Below are positions 6,918 through 15,759 of a stretch of 64,000 bases of DNA, piece by piece (within the stretch, counting starts at the first letter, position 1; every line of letters begins with the position of its first letter). Below the pieces are notes generated by a model. That model did no database searches, was not told where the DNA came from, and saw only the letters and a program-made list of their open reading frames with translations. Source of the DNA: Pseudoscardovia radai (GTDB lineage Bacteria > Actinomycetota > Actinomycetes > Actinomycetales > Bifidobacteriaceae); contig NZ_MWWR01000007.1 of the NCBI RefSeq assembly GCF_002259605.1, positions 62,001 through 126,000 of the forward strand, in the 5' to 3' direction. The position numbers and the translations under genes were made by a program.

Positions 6918-8435
6918 ATGACGAACGCAACCAGCAACACCAGCACCGGCAACAACAGCACCGCGGCCAGGAAGACCACCGCAGCGAGGAAGACCACGTC
7001 CTGGCCTGTCGCCGTCGACGAAACCACCTTCCCGGACGACCTGTTCCGCACGTACGTCATCGAGAACATCTCCGGCAAGGACGGTAACCCCGCCACCCTC
7101 ACCAAAGAGGAAGCCGACGCCGTCACGATGATCGACGTCAGCGGCTACACCGGGTCGCCGGCCGCCAGCGCGGAAGACGCAGAAGGCGCGGAAGACGCGA
7201 GCGAAACAGGCGAAGGCAAGGACGAAGAGGGCCTCATCGCCAGCCTGGAGGGCATCGAATACTTCGCCGACCTCACCGAGCTGAACGCCAGCCACAACCA
7301 GCTGACGGAACTCGACATGAGCCGCAACAAGCGCCTCACCAAGCTGAGCGCCGATCACAACAACCTGACGAAGCTCACCGTAATCCGCAACACACAGCTC
7401 GAGTGGCTGGACGTCAGCCATAACCAGCTGTCGAGGCTCACCGTGACCCACAACACGCAGCTCACCCATCTCGACGCCAGCTATAACCGGCTGAGGAATC
7501 TCAACACAAGCCGCAACCCGCAGCTTGACTGGCTGGAAGCCTGCACCAACCGGCTGCTGAAGCTCGACGTGAGCCATAACACGCAGCTCACCCATCTGGG
7601 CGTCAGCTCCAACAAACTGACGGAACTCAACGTGAGCAACAACCCGCAGCTCACCCATCTCGACGTCAGCTCCAACCAGCTGACGGAGCTCGACGTAAGC
7701 CATAACATAGAGATCAAATGGCTGACCGCTGGACAAAACAAGCTGGCGGAACTCGACGTGAGCCACAACACACAACTTGACATACTGGACGCCAGCTACA
7801 ACCAGCTGACAGAGCTCGACGTAAGCCACAACACACAACTTGACATACTGGACGCCAGATCCAACCAGCTGACGGACATCGACGTGACGCGTCGCACTCA
7901 GCTCGGCTGCCTTGACGTCTCCAATAACCGGCTGACGGAACTCGACGTGAGCCACAACACGGAGCTCTACTCTCTATATGTCTTCAAAAACCTGCTGACG
8001 GACATCGACGTGAGCCACAACCCGCAGCTCACCGATCTGGACGTCAGCGACAACAAACTGGGGGAAGTCGACGTGAGCCACAACCCGCAGCTCACCGATC
8101 TGAACGTCAGCAGCACCTGGCTGTCGGAGCTCGACGTGACCCACAATACGCAACTCGACAGGCTGCAGGCCTGTTACAACGATCTGGAGGAACTCGATCT
8201 GACCCACAACACGCAACTCACTTACCTAGATGTCTACTCCAACCAGCTCAAGGAGCTCGACGTCACCCACAACACGCAACTCACCTTCCTTGATGCCAGC
8301 CAAAACTTTCTGTGGGAGCTCAACACTACACACAACACGCAGCTCACCAGTCTCAGCTGGCATGCCGATGATGAGAGTGCTAGCCAAGAGGCTGCGAAAG
8401 TTTGGGATTGGATGATGACCCATGATCTCTCATAA
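6918..8435 (+). CDS. Leucine-rich-repeat protein 2
   Basis: 505 residues and a paralog of the LRR protein at 2877. The N-terminus is Thr/Ser/Lys-rich, followed by the DETTFPDDLFRTYVIENI cap motif. An Ala/Glu-rich linker (about residues 78-105) replaces the shorter spacer of the first copy. Around eighteen 21-residue repeats with consensus LTELDVSHNTQL follow. AGAAGGGA precedes ATG 6918. It also lacks a signal peptide, sorting signal and membrane span. The near-identical repeat DNA suggests expansion by slippage or recombination. Other protein-binding LRR families are secreted, so a cytosolic location, if real, is unusual. Confidence 0.85.
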   Translation: MTNATSNTSTGNNSTAARKTTAARKTTSWPVAVDETTFPDDLFRTYVIENISGKDGNPATLTKEEADAVTMIDVSGYTGSPAASAEDAEGAEDASETGEGKDEEGLIASLEGIEYFADLTELNASHNQLTELDMSRNKRLTKLSADHNNLTKLTVIRNTQLEWLDVSHNQLSRLTVTHNTQLTHLDASYNRLRNLNTSRNPQLDWLEACTNRLLKLDVSHNTQLTHLGVSSNKLTELNVSNNPQLTHLDVSSNQLTELDVSHNIEIKWLTAGQNKLAELDVSHNTQLDILDASYNQLTELDVSHNTQLDILDARSNQLTDIDVTRRTQLGCLDVSNNRLTELDVSHNTELYSLYVFKNLLTDIDVSHNPQLTDLDVSDNKLGEVDVSHNPQLTDLNVSSTWLSELDVTHNTQLDRLQACYNDLEELDLTHNTQLTYLDVYSNQLKELDVTHNTQLTFLDASQNFLWELNTTHNTQLTSLSWHADDESASQEAAKVWDWMMTHDLS

Positions 8436-8470
8436 TCTCTGAGAATGCGGAGGTTCTTGGGATACAAGAA

Positions 8471-8515
8471 ACGATGAACCGCGGACGCGCCTGCAGGCAG
8501 TCCGCGGTTCATCGT
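8471..8515 (-). terminator. Chromosomal terminator of tRNA-Arg (now displaced)
   Basis: A 16-bp perfect stem, ACGATGAACCGCGGAC / GTCCGCGGTTCATCGT, has TTTCTTGT on its minus-strand side. Its core (AACCGCGGAC, loop with GCCTGCAGGC) matches the hairpin just left of the tRNA gene at 48623-48655. It is best read as the original terminator of the tRNA, pushed 40 kb away when the element integrated. Confidence 0.6.
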
Positions 8516-8555
8516 GTTGCCGGCCGGCCCGACGAAGGGCCCGACACTGGCGAAG

Positions 8556-8571
8556 GGTGCCCCGGATGCGA
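8556..8571. other. attL, left attachment site of the element
   Basis: GGTGCCCCGGATGCGA is repeated exactly at 48692-48707 inside the 3' end of tRNA-Arg(CCT). The integrase gene starts 213 bp to the right. The repeat is the longest identity at this position, so the crossover lies within it. Confidence 0.85.
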
Positions 8572-8703
8572 GAACAACATTCAAACGGACTGAATGGTGT
8601 TCTTGCATTGCAAATGCTTGTCATGTGTGTTTATTTCAAAGATATGCTCTCATCCGTAAGGCACTGACCATCACAGGCTAAGGTATCAAATTAGGTATCA
8701 CAG

Positions 8704-8731
8704 AAGCTGCGCCGGAAAGCGCAGCTTTTTT
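8704..8731. terminator. Rho-independent terminator
   Basis: AAGCTGCGC / GCGCAGCTT with a six-base loop, followed by a T-run to 8731. It lies between attL and the integrase gene, where it would stop rightward transcription entering from the chromosome. Confidence 0.85.
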
Positions 8732-8783
8732 CATACCCACGACCCATCGGAAACATTGAGAACTCAACGGAGGCAGAAAGCGC

Positions 8784-9962
8784 ATGAGGATGCAATGGGG
8801 CACCGTGTTCCCCCGGAAGAACAGAGAAGGAAAGGTATCAAGTTGGGTGGCCCGGTACACGTCGCCGCTCGACCACAGCAAGAAGATCTCGAAGTCGTTC
8901 CCCATCGGACAGAAGGCGCTTGCCTACCAATGGCTCGAGGAGGAGCACGCCCTGGTCGACAGGGCCGAGATGGGACTGGCCCGGTGGACTCCGCCCAGCG
9001 AGAGGGTCGAGAGGGAGCATGGCCCCACATTCGAGGAATACGCAAACCAGTGGATCCGTGAATACAGGCTCGCCGACGGACGTCGGGCCGAGGGGGCAAC
9101 GCGGCGCAACCTCGAGGCGGACGTCTCGCACCTCATCCGCGCCTTCGGCGGCATGGAGATTGGCAAGATCAGGCGCAAGGAACTGCGCGACTGGTACGAC
9201 GCGGAGCACCCCGAAGGCCCTCACTCCTTCCACCGCCAGTGCGCGCGCATGAAGCGCATCCTCAAAGCCGCCGAGGACGGCAGCGTCGGCGAATGGGGCA
9301 AGCTCATCCAGAAATCCCCGTGGTCCTTCCGACTCCCGCCATTGCCGGAATCAGGCCGCGAAGACGTCGAGCCCGTCACACCGGCGGAACTGAAGAAGCT
9401 GTACCACGCCATGCCCTGCTACGACAGGCTCATCGTGTACATCGCGGCCGTCGTGGGCGGCCTGCGCATCGGAGAAGCATGCGCCTTGCGCAAAAGCGAC
9501 ATCGACCTCGACCGCCTCGAGATGCACGTCGCCCACTCGGTCAACAGAGGCAGCGACGACCTGGGTCCCAACGAACTGTGCCGCACCAAGACCAAGAAGA
9601 GCAACCGCGTCGTGCCCATCCCCGAGGTCATCGTCCCCTTCATCAGGGAGCACATCGGTCGCTGGTGCGACCCGGACGACCCCATGCTCTTCCAGGCGCG
9701 ACGAGCCGACATCCTCTCCCCCACAACCGTGCAGCAGCAGTTCCGCGCCGCCCGCAAAGCCGCGGGACGCACCGACATCACCTTCCACACCCTCAGGGCC
9801 ACCCACGCCACGATGCTCCTCATCTGCGGCGGAACCCTCCGCGAATGCATGGACGAGCTCGGTCACACGAGCGAGCGCATCGCCATCCAGCACTACCAGC
9901 GCATCGTCCCGGAACACCGCCGCCAGGCCGTGGAAAGAATGGCCGAGAGGATGATCGCGTAA
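8784..9962 (+). CDS. int: Tyrosine recombinase (integrase)
   Basis: 392 residues. Residues 1-60 resemble the arm-binding domain, residues 75-195 the SAM-like core-binding domain (FEEYANQWIREY...), and the rest the catalytic domain. Visible catalytic residues are Arg228 (in GGLRIGEACALR), Lys in KTKKSNR, the HTLRATH box near 335-341, His in ELGHTSE, and nucleophile Tyr371 in IQHYQRI. It should catalyse integration and excision of the roughly 40-kb element at the tRNA-Arg repeat next door. No separate small Xis gene is seen beside it. One of the small XRE proteins at the right end might serve that role. Confidence 0.95.
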   Translation: MRMQWGTVFPRKNREGKVSSWVARYTSPLDHSKKISKSFPIGQKALAYQWLEEEHALVDRAEMGLARWTPPSERVEREHGPTFEEYANQWIREYRLADGRRAEGATRRNLEADVSHLIRAFGGMEIGKIRRKELRDWYDAEHPEGPHSFHRQCARMKRILKAAEDGSVGEWGKLIQKSPWSFRLPPLPESGREDVEPVTPAELKKLYHAMPCYDRLIVYIAAVVGGLRIGEACALRKSDIDLDRLEMHVAHSVNRGSDDLGPNELCRTKTKKSNRVVPIPEVIVPFIREHIGRWCDPDDPMLFQARRADILSPTTVQQQFRAARKAAGRTDITFHTLRATHATMLLICGGTLRECMDELGHTSERIAIQHYQRIVPEHRRQAVERMAERMIA

Positions 9963-10131
9963 GGACGGGGCAGACGTCCAGCGAAGCTGAGCCTGGATTG
10001 CCTGATGGCGATATTTTCGCTCGCTGATACGGTAGTGGGGCGGAACTCCACGGTTCCGCCCCACACGTCGTCGGCAGTATGCAGCCTGTCGACCATCGCA
10101 ACGTTCTGCTCGCCTGCCACAGCCCTGAATC

Positions 10132-12045
10132 TCAATGGATGCTGCGCGACGTATAGTTCGTAAGATGTTTTCCTATCGAGCCAAGGACTATCTTCCGGCT
10201 CTCAGGGTCCCATGCATAGTAAATGCGTATTGAATCCGCATCCTCCTTATTGCCTTTCTTCAAATGAGGCTCTATGGAATACTGCTTCCCGTCAACGGAA
10301 AGCTCGCGAAGCTTCATCAATTGAGGATTTCTTCTCGTCTCACGCCCTTCGCTGAGGGCAACATCGAACCCCGCCAGGGTTTCTGGATTCTGGCGGAATA
10401 TCTCATTGATATTCCCTTCGCCCTCCGCATATGCCAGCCATAGCGGACGACAGACCATCATCATCGCCTTCCAGCACAATGAGGGACTGGTGATGCAGTC
10501 CTTCAAGCTCGACCATGCTCTATCGGATACGACGATTCTGTCATCGTAGAGCTTGGAAAGCATTTCCACGATCGCATGGTTCGACTCATAGGGATTCGCA
10601 CCACTAGCCGAGAAGACTTCAGGCAGTTCCGTCGTGAGCATCTTGCGCAACTGTTCACGCTGATTGCCCTCCACGGCATCGGATTCATTATTGAGACCAC
10701 GGTACTTCGCCTTCAAAGAATAATTCTCTTGAAGCAATTCCGAATAGTCGGCCCGTATCTGTTTCAGTTCGTTCTCTGTCTGCTCAGCGAGATTCAATGC
10801 TGCTTCTACATCTTGTTCACTCTGCAGTCTTCTGTTTTTCTCATCTTCCAGCTTGGCAGAAAGATCTTCAGTCTCCTCGCTTATCGCATCCTGACGCTCT
10901 TCCTGCTCATGCAGCGCTTTCTGACGCTCAGCAAAGCCCTGGCGAAGAGTGCTGATTCGCGATTGATACTCGGAAAGTCGCTCGTCGGCCATCTCCAAGT
11001 CATTTCTGATTTCAGCAACCTTTTTATGCTGAACCACGTCTTCAACAGTGACGAATTCCTCGGTCTCATAAAAATGCACGTCCTGCGACAGCGCTTGACG
11101 GAGGAGGAATATCAATGGGTCACCGGACGCGCCGTGCATCAATCTGGGTAAATCATCCATATTTCGTCTAGTGAAATATCGGTGCCTCTTCAACTCATTC
11201 CACTTGTTATCCCCGCCGAAATTGGGACGTGTCTGGTACACCCTGACCGAGTCTGTATAACAACGCAAATCGGGAATTGGGCACGCCCTCTGGACAGCAT
11301 CATCCTCGGCCACACTGGTCGGATAGCAAATCAACGCATTGGGGTACAGCTCCTCGTCAAGTTTTTCCGGGTCAATCGCAGGTTTTCCGGTCTCCTTGTC
11401 AAGAGCGATATAAACAATCGGGTATTCGCGATCGCTTCGCATCACCAGTTTCCAAAAAGTACTTGCACTGATCGCACCCGCCCCAGCTTGCGTCGCGACT
11501 TTCGTCAGCATTTCCGCGATGTCGAGATCGGATTTGCTGCAATACAAGTTCTCATCCGCCGTCAAGAATTTCACAAGACGCGGAACCGAGGCTTTCGGGG
11601 CGGGTGATGCCGGTCCCAGGAATCCAGGACGGTCCTGATAGGAAAGAATCAGGGAAAACACACCCGAATCTTGCTTGGAAACCGACCGATAGCTAATTTC
11701 GGTCGTCCACTTTCGAGGCGCGATATAAATGTCCGTCTGTTCATCGCGCTCTCTCCGCATCTCCTCATCAATTTGCGCCGCCCATTCGACAGTATCGCCA
11801 TCTTGGAACAACGCACTCTTGACGGTTATCCACTTCCCCCTTTGCCTTTCCGTGAAAGGAGTCCTACCAGTTCCTCGCTTCAACCTTGTCATATCGATGC
11901 GCTCATCAAGGAGGTGATAATGCTTCGATTTCACCCATCCCGTCAGTTCAAGCACGATTTCCCACAGCAGGTCTCTATTCTCGCTGTATTCCGTCAGGCT
12001 CAGATCAAACTGACATTTATAGAACAGCTGTGCACCCAAATCCAT
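10132..12045 (-). CDS. Large coiled-coil protein, possible defence factor
   Basis: 637 residues, not recognised. Residues 1-170 look like a beta-rich globular domain ending in a YQDRPGFLGPASPAP motif. Residues 175-335 form a mixed domain, about 338-460 are a long uninterrupted coiled coil, and the last 170 residues form a helical domain. There is no membrane segment or obvious catalytic motif. Start ATG 12045 is set by AAGGAGG five bases upstream. GC content is clearly lower than in the neighbouring mobility genes. It is divergent from the gene at 12367. Together they occupy the cargo slot next to the integrase, a common place for phage-defence genes, but function is not shown. Confidence 0.75.
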   Translation of the reverse strand: MDLGAQLFYKCQFDLSLTEYSENRDLLWEIVLELTGWVKSKHYHLLDERIDMTRLKRGTGRTPFTERQRGKWITVKSALFQDGDTVEWAAQIDEEMRRERDEQTDIYIAPRKWTTEISYRSVSKQDSGVFSLILSYQDRPGFLGPASPAPKASVPRLVKFLTADENLYCSKSDLDIAEMLTKVATQAGAGAISASTFWKLVMRSDREYPIVYIALDKETGKPAIDPEKLDEELYPNALICYPTSVAEDDAVQRACPIPDLRCYTDSVRVYQTRPNFGGDNKWNELKRHRYFTRRNMDDLPRLMHGASGDPLIFLLRQALSQDVHFYETEEFVTVEDVVQHKKVAEIRNDLEMADERLSEYQSRISTLRQGFAERQKALHEQEERQDAISEETEDLSAKLEDEKNRRLQSEQDVEAALNLAEQTENELKQIRADYSELLQENYSLKAKYRGLNNESDAVEGNQREQLRKMLTTELPEVFSASGANPYESNHAIVEMLSKLYDDRIVVSDRAWSSLKDCITSPSLCWKAMMMVCRPLWLAYAEGEGNINEIFRQNPETLAGFDVALSEGRETRRNPQLMKLRELSVDGKQYSIEPHLKKGNKEDADSIRIYYAWDPESRKIVLGSIGKHLTNYTSRSIH

Positions 12046-12070
12046 CGGCCCCTCCTTGACCTCTCCATGA

Positions 12071-12099
12071 ATTCCACAGGAAGTCACACAGGAAGTCAA
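12071..12099 (-). promoter_or_regulatory. Promoter of the coiled-coil gene
   Basis: On the minus strand TTGACT (12094-12099), a 17-bp spacer and TGGAAT (12071-12076) lie about 25 bp before the start codon. An ACAGGAAGTCA direct repeat overlaps it (12076-12098). The rest of the 320-bp divergent region to 12366 shows nothing I can name. Confidence 0.45.
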
Positions 12100-12366
12100 T
12101 AATAGACAATGTTCGCCAGCCGTTCACTTATCGGTCAATCTGCCTCAAACACACAACCGGCACCATCGCAGCCAATGCAGACCCCAAAATGATGCAGACG
12201 TTGAATTCTATGATGGCGATGGAGCGTCTCCGCACTTCGATCCGCACAACCGTTCAATGCGCCAAGCAGATACTCGCCCGATGAGATGCCGGCAGACTAG
12301 ATAACCAGAATTGAGCGAAGCTCTACCATATGTAATGGGCAACTTCACCAATGAGATGGAGCCAAG

Positions 12367-13500
12367 ATGACGAAGAAGAGCAACGAGTGCCAAACGCTCC
12401 TTGATGCAATTGATTGGTGCAATGCTCAGTCAACAGAGGGAAGGGAAAACGCCAACCTTCTATCTGGGCGTGTCCACACTGATATCGAGAGACCCGACCT
12501 TGCCATTGAGACAGCTGACGGACGGCTCATTGGGCTCGAACATTTTCGTGTCGATCACTTCATCAAAGGCAAAAACCACGCTTCAGCAGTTGCACAGCTA
12601 AGCAATGAAGCCAACAAGAAGCGGAAACAGCTCGTCCGACAATTCCACGGCAACCCACCTACTGACGACATAGCGGAACTACTCCTGAACACGTGCGACA
12701 ACGCACTGCGCCAGCAGCGAAACGCGTGCATCATGGACATCGTAAGTTCGCTAGAGCAGGGTGCGTTTGGAAACAATGGACACATCAAGAAAATTCCCGC
12801 ATACCTATGCAACCTACAACGGCGGTATCGCACTGACGCGACCGTTGAAATCGGATTCGTGATAGAGTTTCACACCAACCTTCAGAACCTGTTTCTCAAC
12901 ACCGCGGAAGGCACGACCCGGACATACAACGGAGAGCTGCCCATGTTCACGGAGCTGTACGAACAACTGAATCGGATTTCGAAGAACGTTGATTGGATCG
13001 TGCTCGCCTCATACCCCGCATTAACCTTCGACATTGCGCAAGCAGCGATCATCGACTGCCGCAACGGAGAGTTCTCAAAGAGTATGGAACGGCAAGGACT
13101 TGCCCCGGTAACCTATCTTGGCCTAGGGCGCACGTCGCCAGTCGCCCCCATCAGGAAATCGAAAGAGAACCAAGCAACAAGCTACACGAAGAAAGAAGAA
13201 AACAGCCACACATACCATTTGATGATCGCCAACAACTCTGATTATCCCAAACCCGAGAATCTTATGGAAAATGCGCTCAGCGAAGCGCCCAAGGCACTAC
13301 AGCTTGCAACAGCCGGCAAGCCTTTCTGCGCCACTCAATCGGTCCAGATGCTCTATGAAATTTGCACACGACTCGGCAATCCTGGCACTGCCGCAACAAA
13401 AGACGGCGTTTACAAGACTCTCCGTTCGAATCCACGACGCGTCAAGCTATTGTGCGAGGAGTTCGAAGAACGATGGCAACTCAAACCGACGGACGATTGA
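12367..13500 (+). CDS. Hypothetical protein, nuclease-like N-terminus
   Basis: 377 residues, cytosolic by sequence. Residues 35-62 contain a PDLAIETADGRLIGLEHFRV stretch that resembles the beta-hairpin of PD-(D/E)XK nucleases (PD...LEH), but the usual ExK lysine is absent, so a nuclease role is only a guess. A Lys/Arg-rich helix follows, and the centre has an IVLASYPALTFD segment. GC content is low relative to the mobility genes, like its divergent neighbour at 10132-12045. The two genes probably came as one cargo module. No family is recognised. Confidence 0.7.
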   Translation: MTKKSNECQTLLDAIDWCNAQSTEGRENANLLSGRVHTDIERPDLAIETADGRLIGLEHFRVDHFIKGKNHASAVAQLSNEANKKRKQLVRQFHGNPPTDDIAELLLNTCDNALRQQRNACIMDIVSSLEQGAFGNNGHIKKIPAYLCNLQRRYRTDATVEIGFVIEFHTNLQNLFLNTAEGTTRTYNGELPMFTELYEQLNRISKNVDWIVLASYPALTFDIAQAAIIDCRNGEFSKSMERQGLAPVTYLGLGRTSPVAPIRKSKENQATSYTKKEENSHTYHLMIANNSDYPKPENLMENALSEAPKALQLATAGKPFCATQSVQMLYEICTRLGNPGTAATKDGVYKTLRSNPRRVKLLCEEFEERWQLKPTDD

Positions 13501-13647
13501 CATCCCTGCACACAGATTCTAAGCGCATTGCACTAGTCATGCGGCTTGATGAGTTGGGAGCAATCCAAGGTAGTTCCTCACGCCGTCAACATACGTATCA
13601 TTTGGTAATATTGTCTTAACGACAGCTAATGCCCGAAGGGAGCGGAC

Positions 13648-15147
13648 ATGCAGACTGCAATCATCGATGGGGAGAAAGTGGTCGCCAGCCTCATTCCGCA
13701 GCAGCAGTGGGATGAGTTGCGGATGCGGCAGAAGTCAGTGACCCGCGACGACCCGATTGCCAGGGATCCATTCGGGTTCGGGCAGCCGATGTCGTGCAAG
13801 ACGCACGGAAGGACAGGACTCCACTTCTTCAGCTTCTATCCGCACGTCACGCTGCCGGCGGGCTTCGATGCCGACTGGCTGGGGAACGAGTCGCCGGAGC
13901 ACGCCATCACCAAGGCATTCATCGTGTCCATGGCCGAAACCTTCGGCTATCAGGCGGAATGCGAGAAGCCCGTGCCGCTGGCGGACGGGCGGCACCGGAT
14001 CGCCGATACCGTCGTCACCTTCCCGGATTCCGCCGGACGTCGGCCGCTGGCGATAGAAATCCAGATAACGAAGCAGGACGACCTCGACTTCGAGCAGCGC
14101 ACGCGGGATTACCACGATACGGGATATGACTGCGCGTGGCTCGACTTCAATCTGATGCCGCATTCATGCACGAACCCGCTCGACCCGGCCATGGAGCTTG
14201 AAAGGCATACAGAGTATTCGCTGCGGGACGGCACGTATGAGTGCTCGGAGGACATGCTGAAGAGCTTCCGATGGGATGGCGTAGAACCCATCAGGGGCGC
14301 CCTGCGGTTCCCGTTCCGCATCGACATGGACACGCGCACCTTCGCCGTGTGGTTCGACCATGACTGGAAAGACCTAGACGTCTGGCTTTACGACTTCCTG
14401 GAACGCCCGGATTCATTCCACCCCCGTCCAAGGCTCTCGTATGTCAGGCTGTTCTCGGCCAGGAGATGCGAGGAGTGCGACAGCGCACGACGGTTCTGGG
14501 CGAACGACGCGATGATCGGCGAGATACGGCGGGCACGGCCGGGCGACTGCGTGCTCAATGAGACGATGACGGATCGAGAGCGCCACGCGATCGAGGAATT
14601 CGCCGCGGCGATGGCGGGAAGGATGGAGACGTTCAACGATGGCGCCCTTCTCGCCAGAGGCGATGACGGGCACCTGCATTGCCCCAGATGCGGAAGAACG
14701 CTGGGCACGGCGGAGATGAAGGCGTCACTGCAATACACCAAGGCGGCGATACCGCTGGAGGAACCGGGGCGGGACGCGTCCGAGGAAGGGTGGACGTACA
14801 GCAACGCATGGGCTGACGACGGGTTCACCGCCGCGAAAGAGGAACGATTCGTCCGCACGGCGACGAGCCTGCAGGCCATGGAGGACACACTCGGTGACAT
14901 CCGGGAGTGGCGTCGCTCGCACTCCCCGCTCAACATCTTCCATCGCAAGAGGATGGGATGGCATCCGTCGGAGAACAACCCGAATGACCTAGATGCGTGG
15001 ATGGAGCCTCTGGACGAGCTGGCGGCGGAAAAAGCGTATCGAGCGGCGCGCATGCTGGCGGCGGGGAATGTCATCAGCGACAACAATCCCGTGTTCTCCT
15101 GTTCCGGTGACGATTGCCGCCTCGACCCGCTGCCATGGAACCGCTGA
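13648..15147 (+). CDS. CoiA-like nuclease domain protein 1
   Basis: 499 residues. The NESPEHAITK helix and the segment HRIADTVVTF...LAIEIQ, then QRTRDYHDTGYDCAWLD, match the nuclease core of competence protein CoiA (PD-(D/E)XK fold, D...ExQ). The acidic Asp and the Glu/Gln pair are all present. Two CxxC pairs (CEEC near 275, CPRC near 350) suggest zinc binding in the C-terminal half. AAGGGAG precedes the ATG. It has a full-length paralog on the same element at 41194. CoiA aids handling of incoming DNA in competent Gram-positives. On a mobile element the protein could act in defence or anti-restriction, but that is inference. Confidence 0.8.
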   Translation: MQTAIIDGEKVVASLIPQQQWDELRMRQKSVTRDDPIARDPFGFGQPMSCKTHGRTGLHFFSFYPHVTLPAGFDADWLGNESPEHAITKAFIVSMAETFGYQAECEKPVPLADGRHRIADTVVTFPDSAGRRPLAIEIQITKQDDLDFEQRTRDYHDTGYDCAWLDFNLMPHSCTNPLDPAMELERHTEYSLRDGTYECSEDMLKSFRWDGVEPIRGALRFPFRIDMDTRTFAVWFDHDWKDLDVWLYDFLERPDSFHPRPRLSYVRLFSARRCEECDSARRFWANDAMIGEIRRARPGDCVLNETMTDRERHAIEEFAAAMAGRMETFNDGALLARGDDGHLHCPRCGRTLGTAEMKASLQYTKAAIPLEEPGRDASEEGWTYSNAWADDGFTAAKEERFVRTATSLQAMEDTLGDIREWRRSHSPLNIFHRKRMGWHPSENNPNDLDAWMEPLDELAAEKAYRAARMLAAGNVISDNNPVFSCSGDDCRLDPLPWNR

Positions 15148-15302
15148 CCCTGGCATCCTCCCACCGAGGCAGGGGAGGAATCGTCCGAACACGGAACCCG
15201 CGCGCCGGCGTGAGCGTGCGTTCCGGTCAACGCCTGTAACATCTCATGTCGCCGCGCCGGACCCGCCGGTCTCACGGCCACGAGGGCCGATCGGCCGGAC
15301 AG

Positions 15303-15372
15303 CCAAGAGGGAAACCCTCTTGGAATCTCCCCGTCTGGGTTCCGCAGCAAGCAGCGGAACCCAGACGGGGAG
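15303..15372. repeat. Two adjacent perfect inverted repeats
   Basis: The 9-bp repeat CCAAGAGGG-AAA-CCCTCTTGG (15303-15323) is followed directly by a 19-bp perfect repeat, CTCCCCGTCTGGGTTCCGC (15327-15345) with its complement at 15354-15372 around an 8-base loop. A small GCGCCC-TTC-GGGCGC hairpin comes next (15372-15386). They lie downstream of the CoiA-like gene in a 610-bp noncoding stretch. Confidence 0.85.
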
Positions 15373-15435
15373 CGCCCTTCGGGCGCACAATCCATCTTTT
15401 TCTTTTTGCCCCGCCGCCGGAGTCGGCAGATTGTA

Positions 15436-15519
15436 CCGTCAGCGAAGAACCTGTCAAATCCCGCCGCACGCGACGCTACGCGTCGGAGCGTCGGTATTTG
15501 ACAGAACCTTCGCTGACGG
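15436..15519. repeat. Long nested inverted repeat
   Basis: The outer arms CCGTCAGCGAAG (15436-15447) and CTTCGCTGACGG (15508-15519) pair perfectly. Inner arms CTGTCAAAT (15451-15459) and ATTTGACAG (15496-15504) pair next. A third palindrome around CGACGC...GCGTCG fills the centre. The 84-bp structure lies upstream of the DUF4192 and ssb genes. It could be an origin, a recombination site or a strong transcription block. Confidence 0.8.
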
Positions 15520-15669
15520 CTTCGCCTACGGTTGAGGGCGGCGAGGCAAAAAGAAAAAATGGGAAACAAAGGATAACCATGCCCATTTCAAGACGCAAAG
15601 TAAACGGAAACCGCGACACGCCCGGGCGAAAATTTCCTCTATTTTCCTTGAAAAAACAGCCGTTTCGAG

Positions 15670-15698
15670 TTGACATCACGCCAAATCTGTTATACTAT
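15670..15698 (+). promoter_or_regulatory. Strong promoter before the DUF4192 gene
   Basis: TTGACA (15670-15675) is followed by TATACTATAT from 15691. Reading the -10 as TATACT gives a 15-bp spacer, and TACTAT gives 17 bp. It lies 60-90 bp before the DUF4192 start and is probably the main promoter for that gene and ssb. Confidence 0.7.
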
Positions 15699-15759
15699 AT
15701 AACTGTCATCAAGAGATGGCACAGAGAACGAATCCAAAGGATTCAGAAAGAGAGTCACC

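Noticed and set aside
8682-8700. AGGTATCA direct repeat as an alternative attachment site
   Set aside because: Eight bases only, not repeated at the right end, whereas the 16-bp tRNA-derived repeat is present at both ends.
15303-15519. CRISPR array
   Set aside because: The repeats are inverted, not direct, with no regular spacers and no cas genes nearby. No CRISPR array was seen anywhere in the window.
14388-15569. 393-codon minus-strand frame opposite CoiA-like gene 1
   Set aside because: Codon pattern mirrors the plus-strand gene and the inverted repeats. There is no motif or ribosome-binding site.
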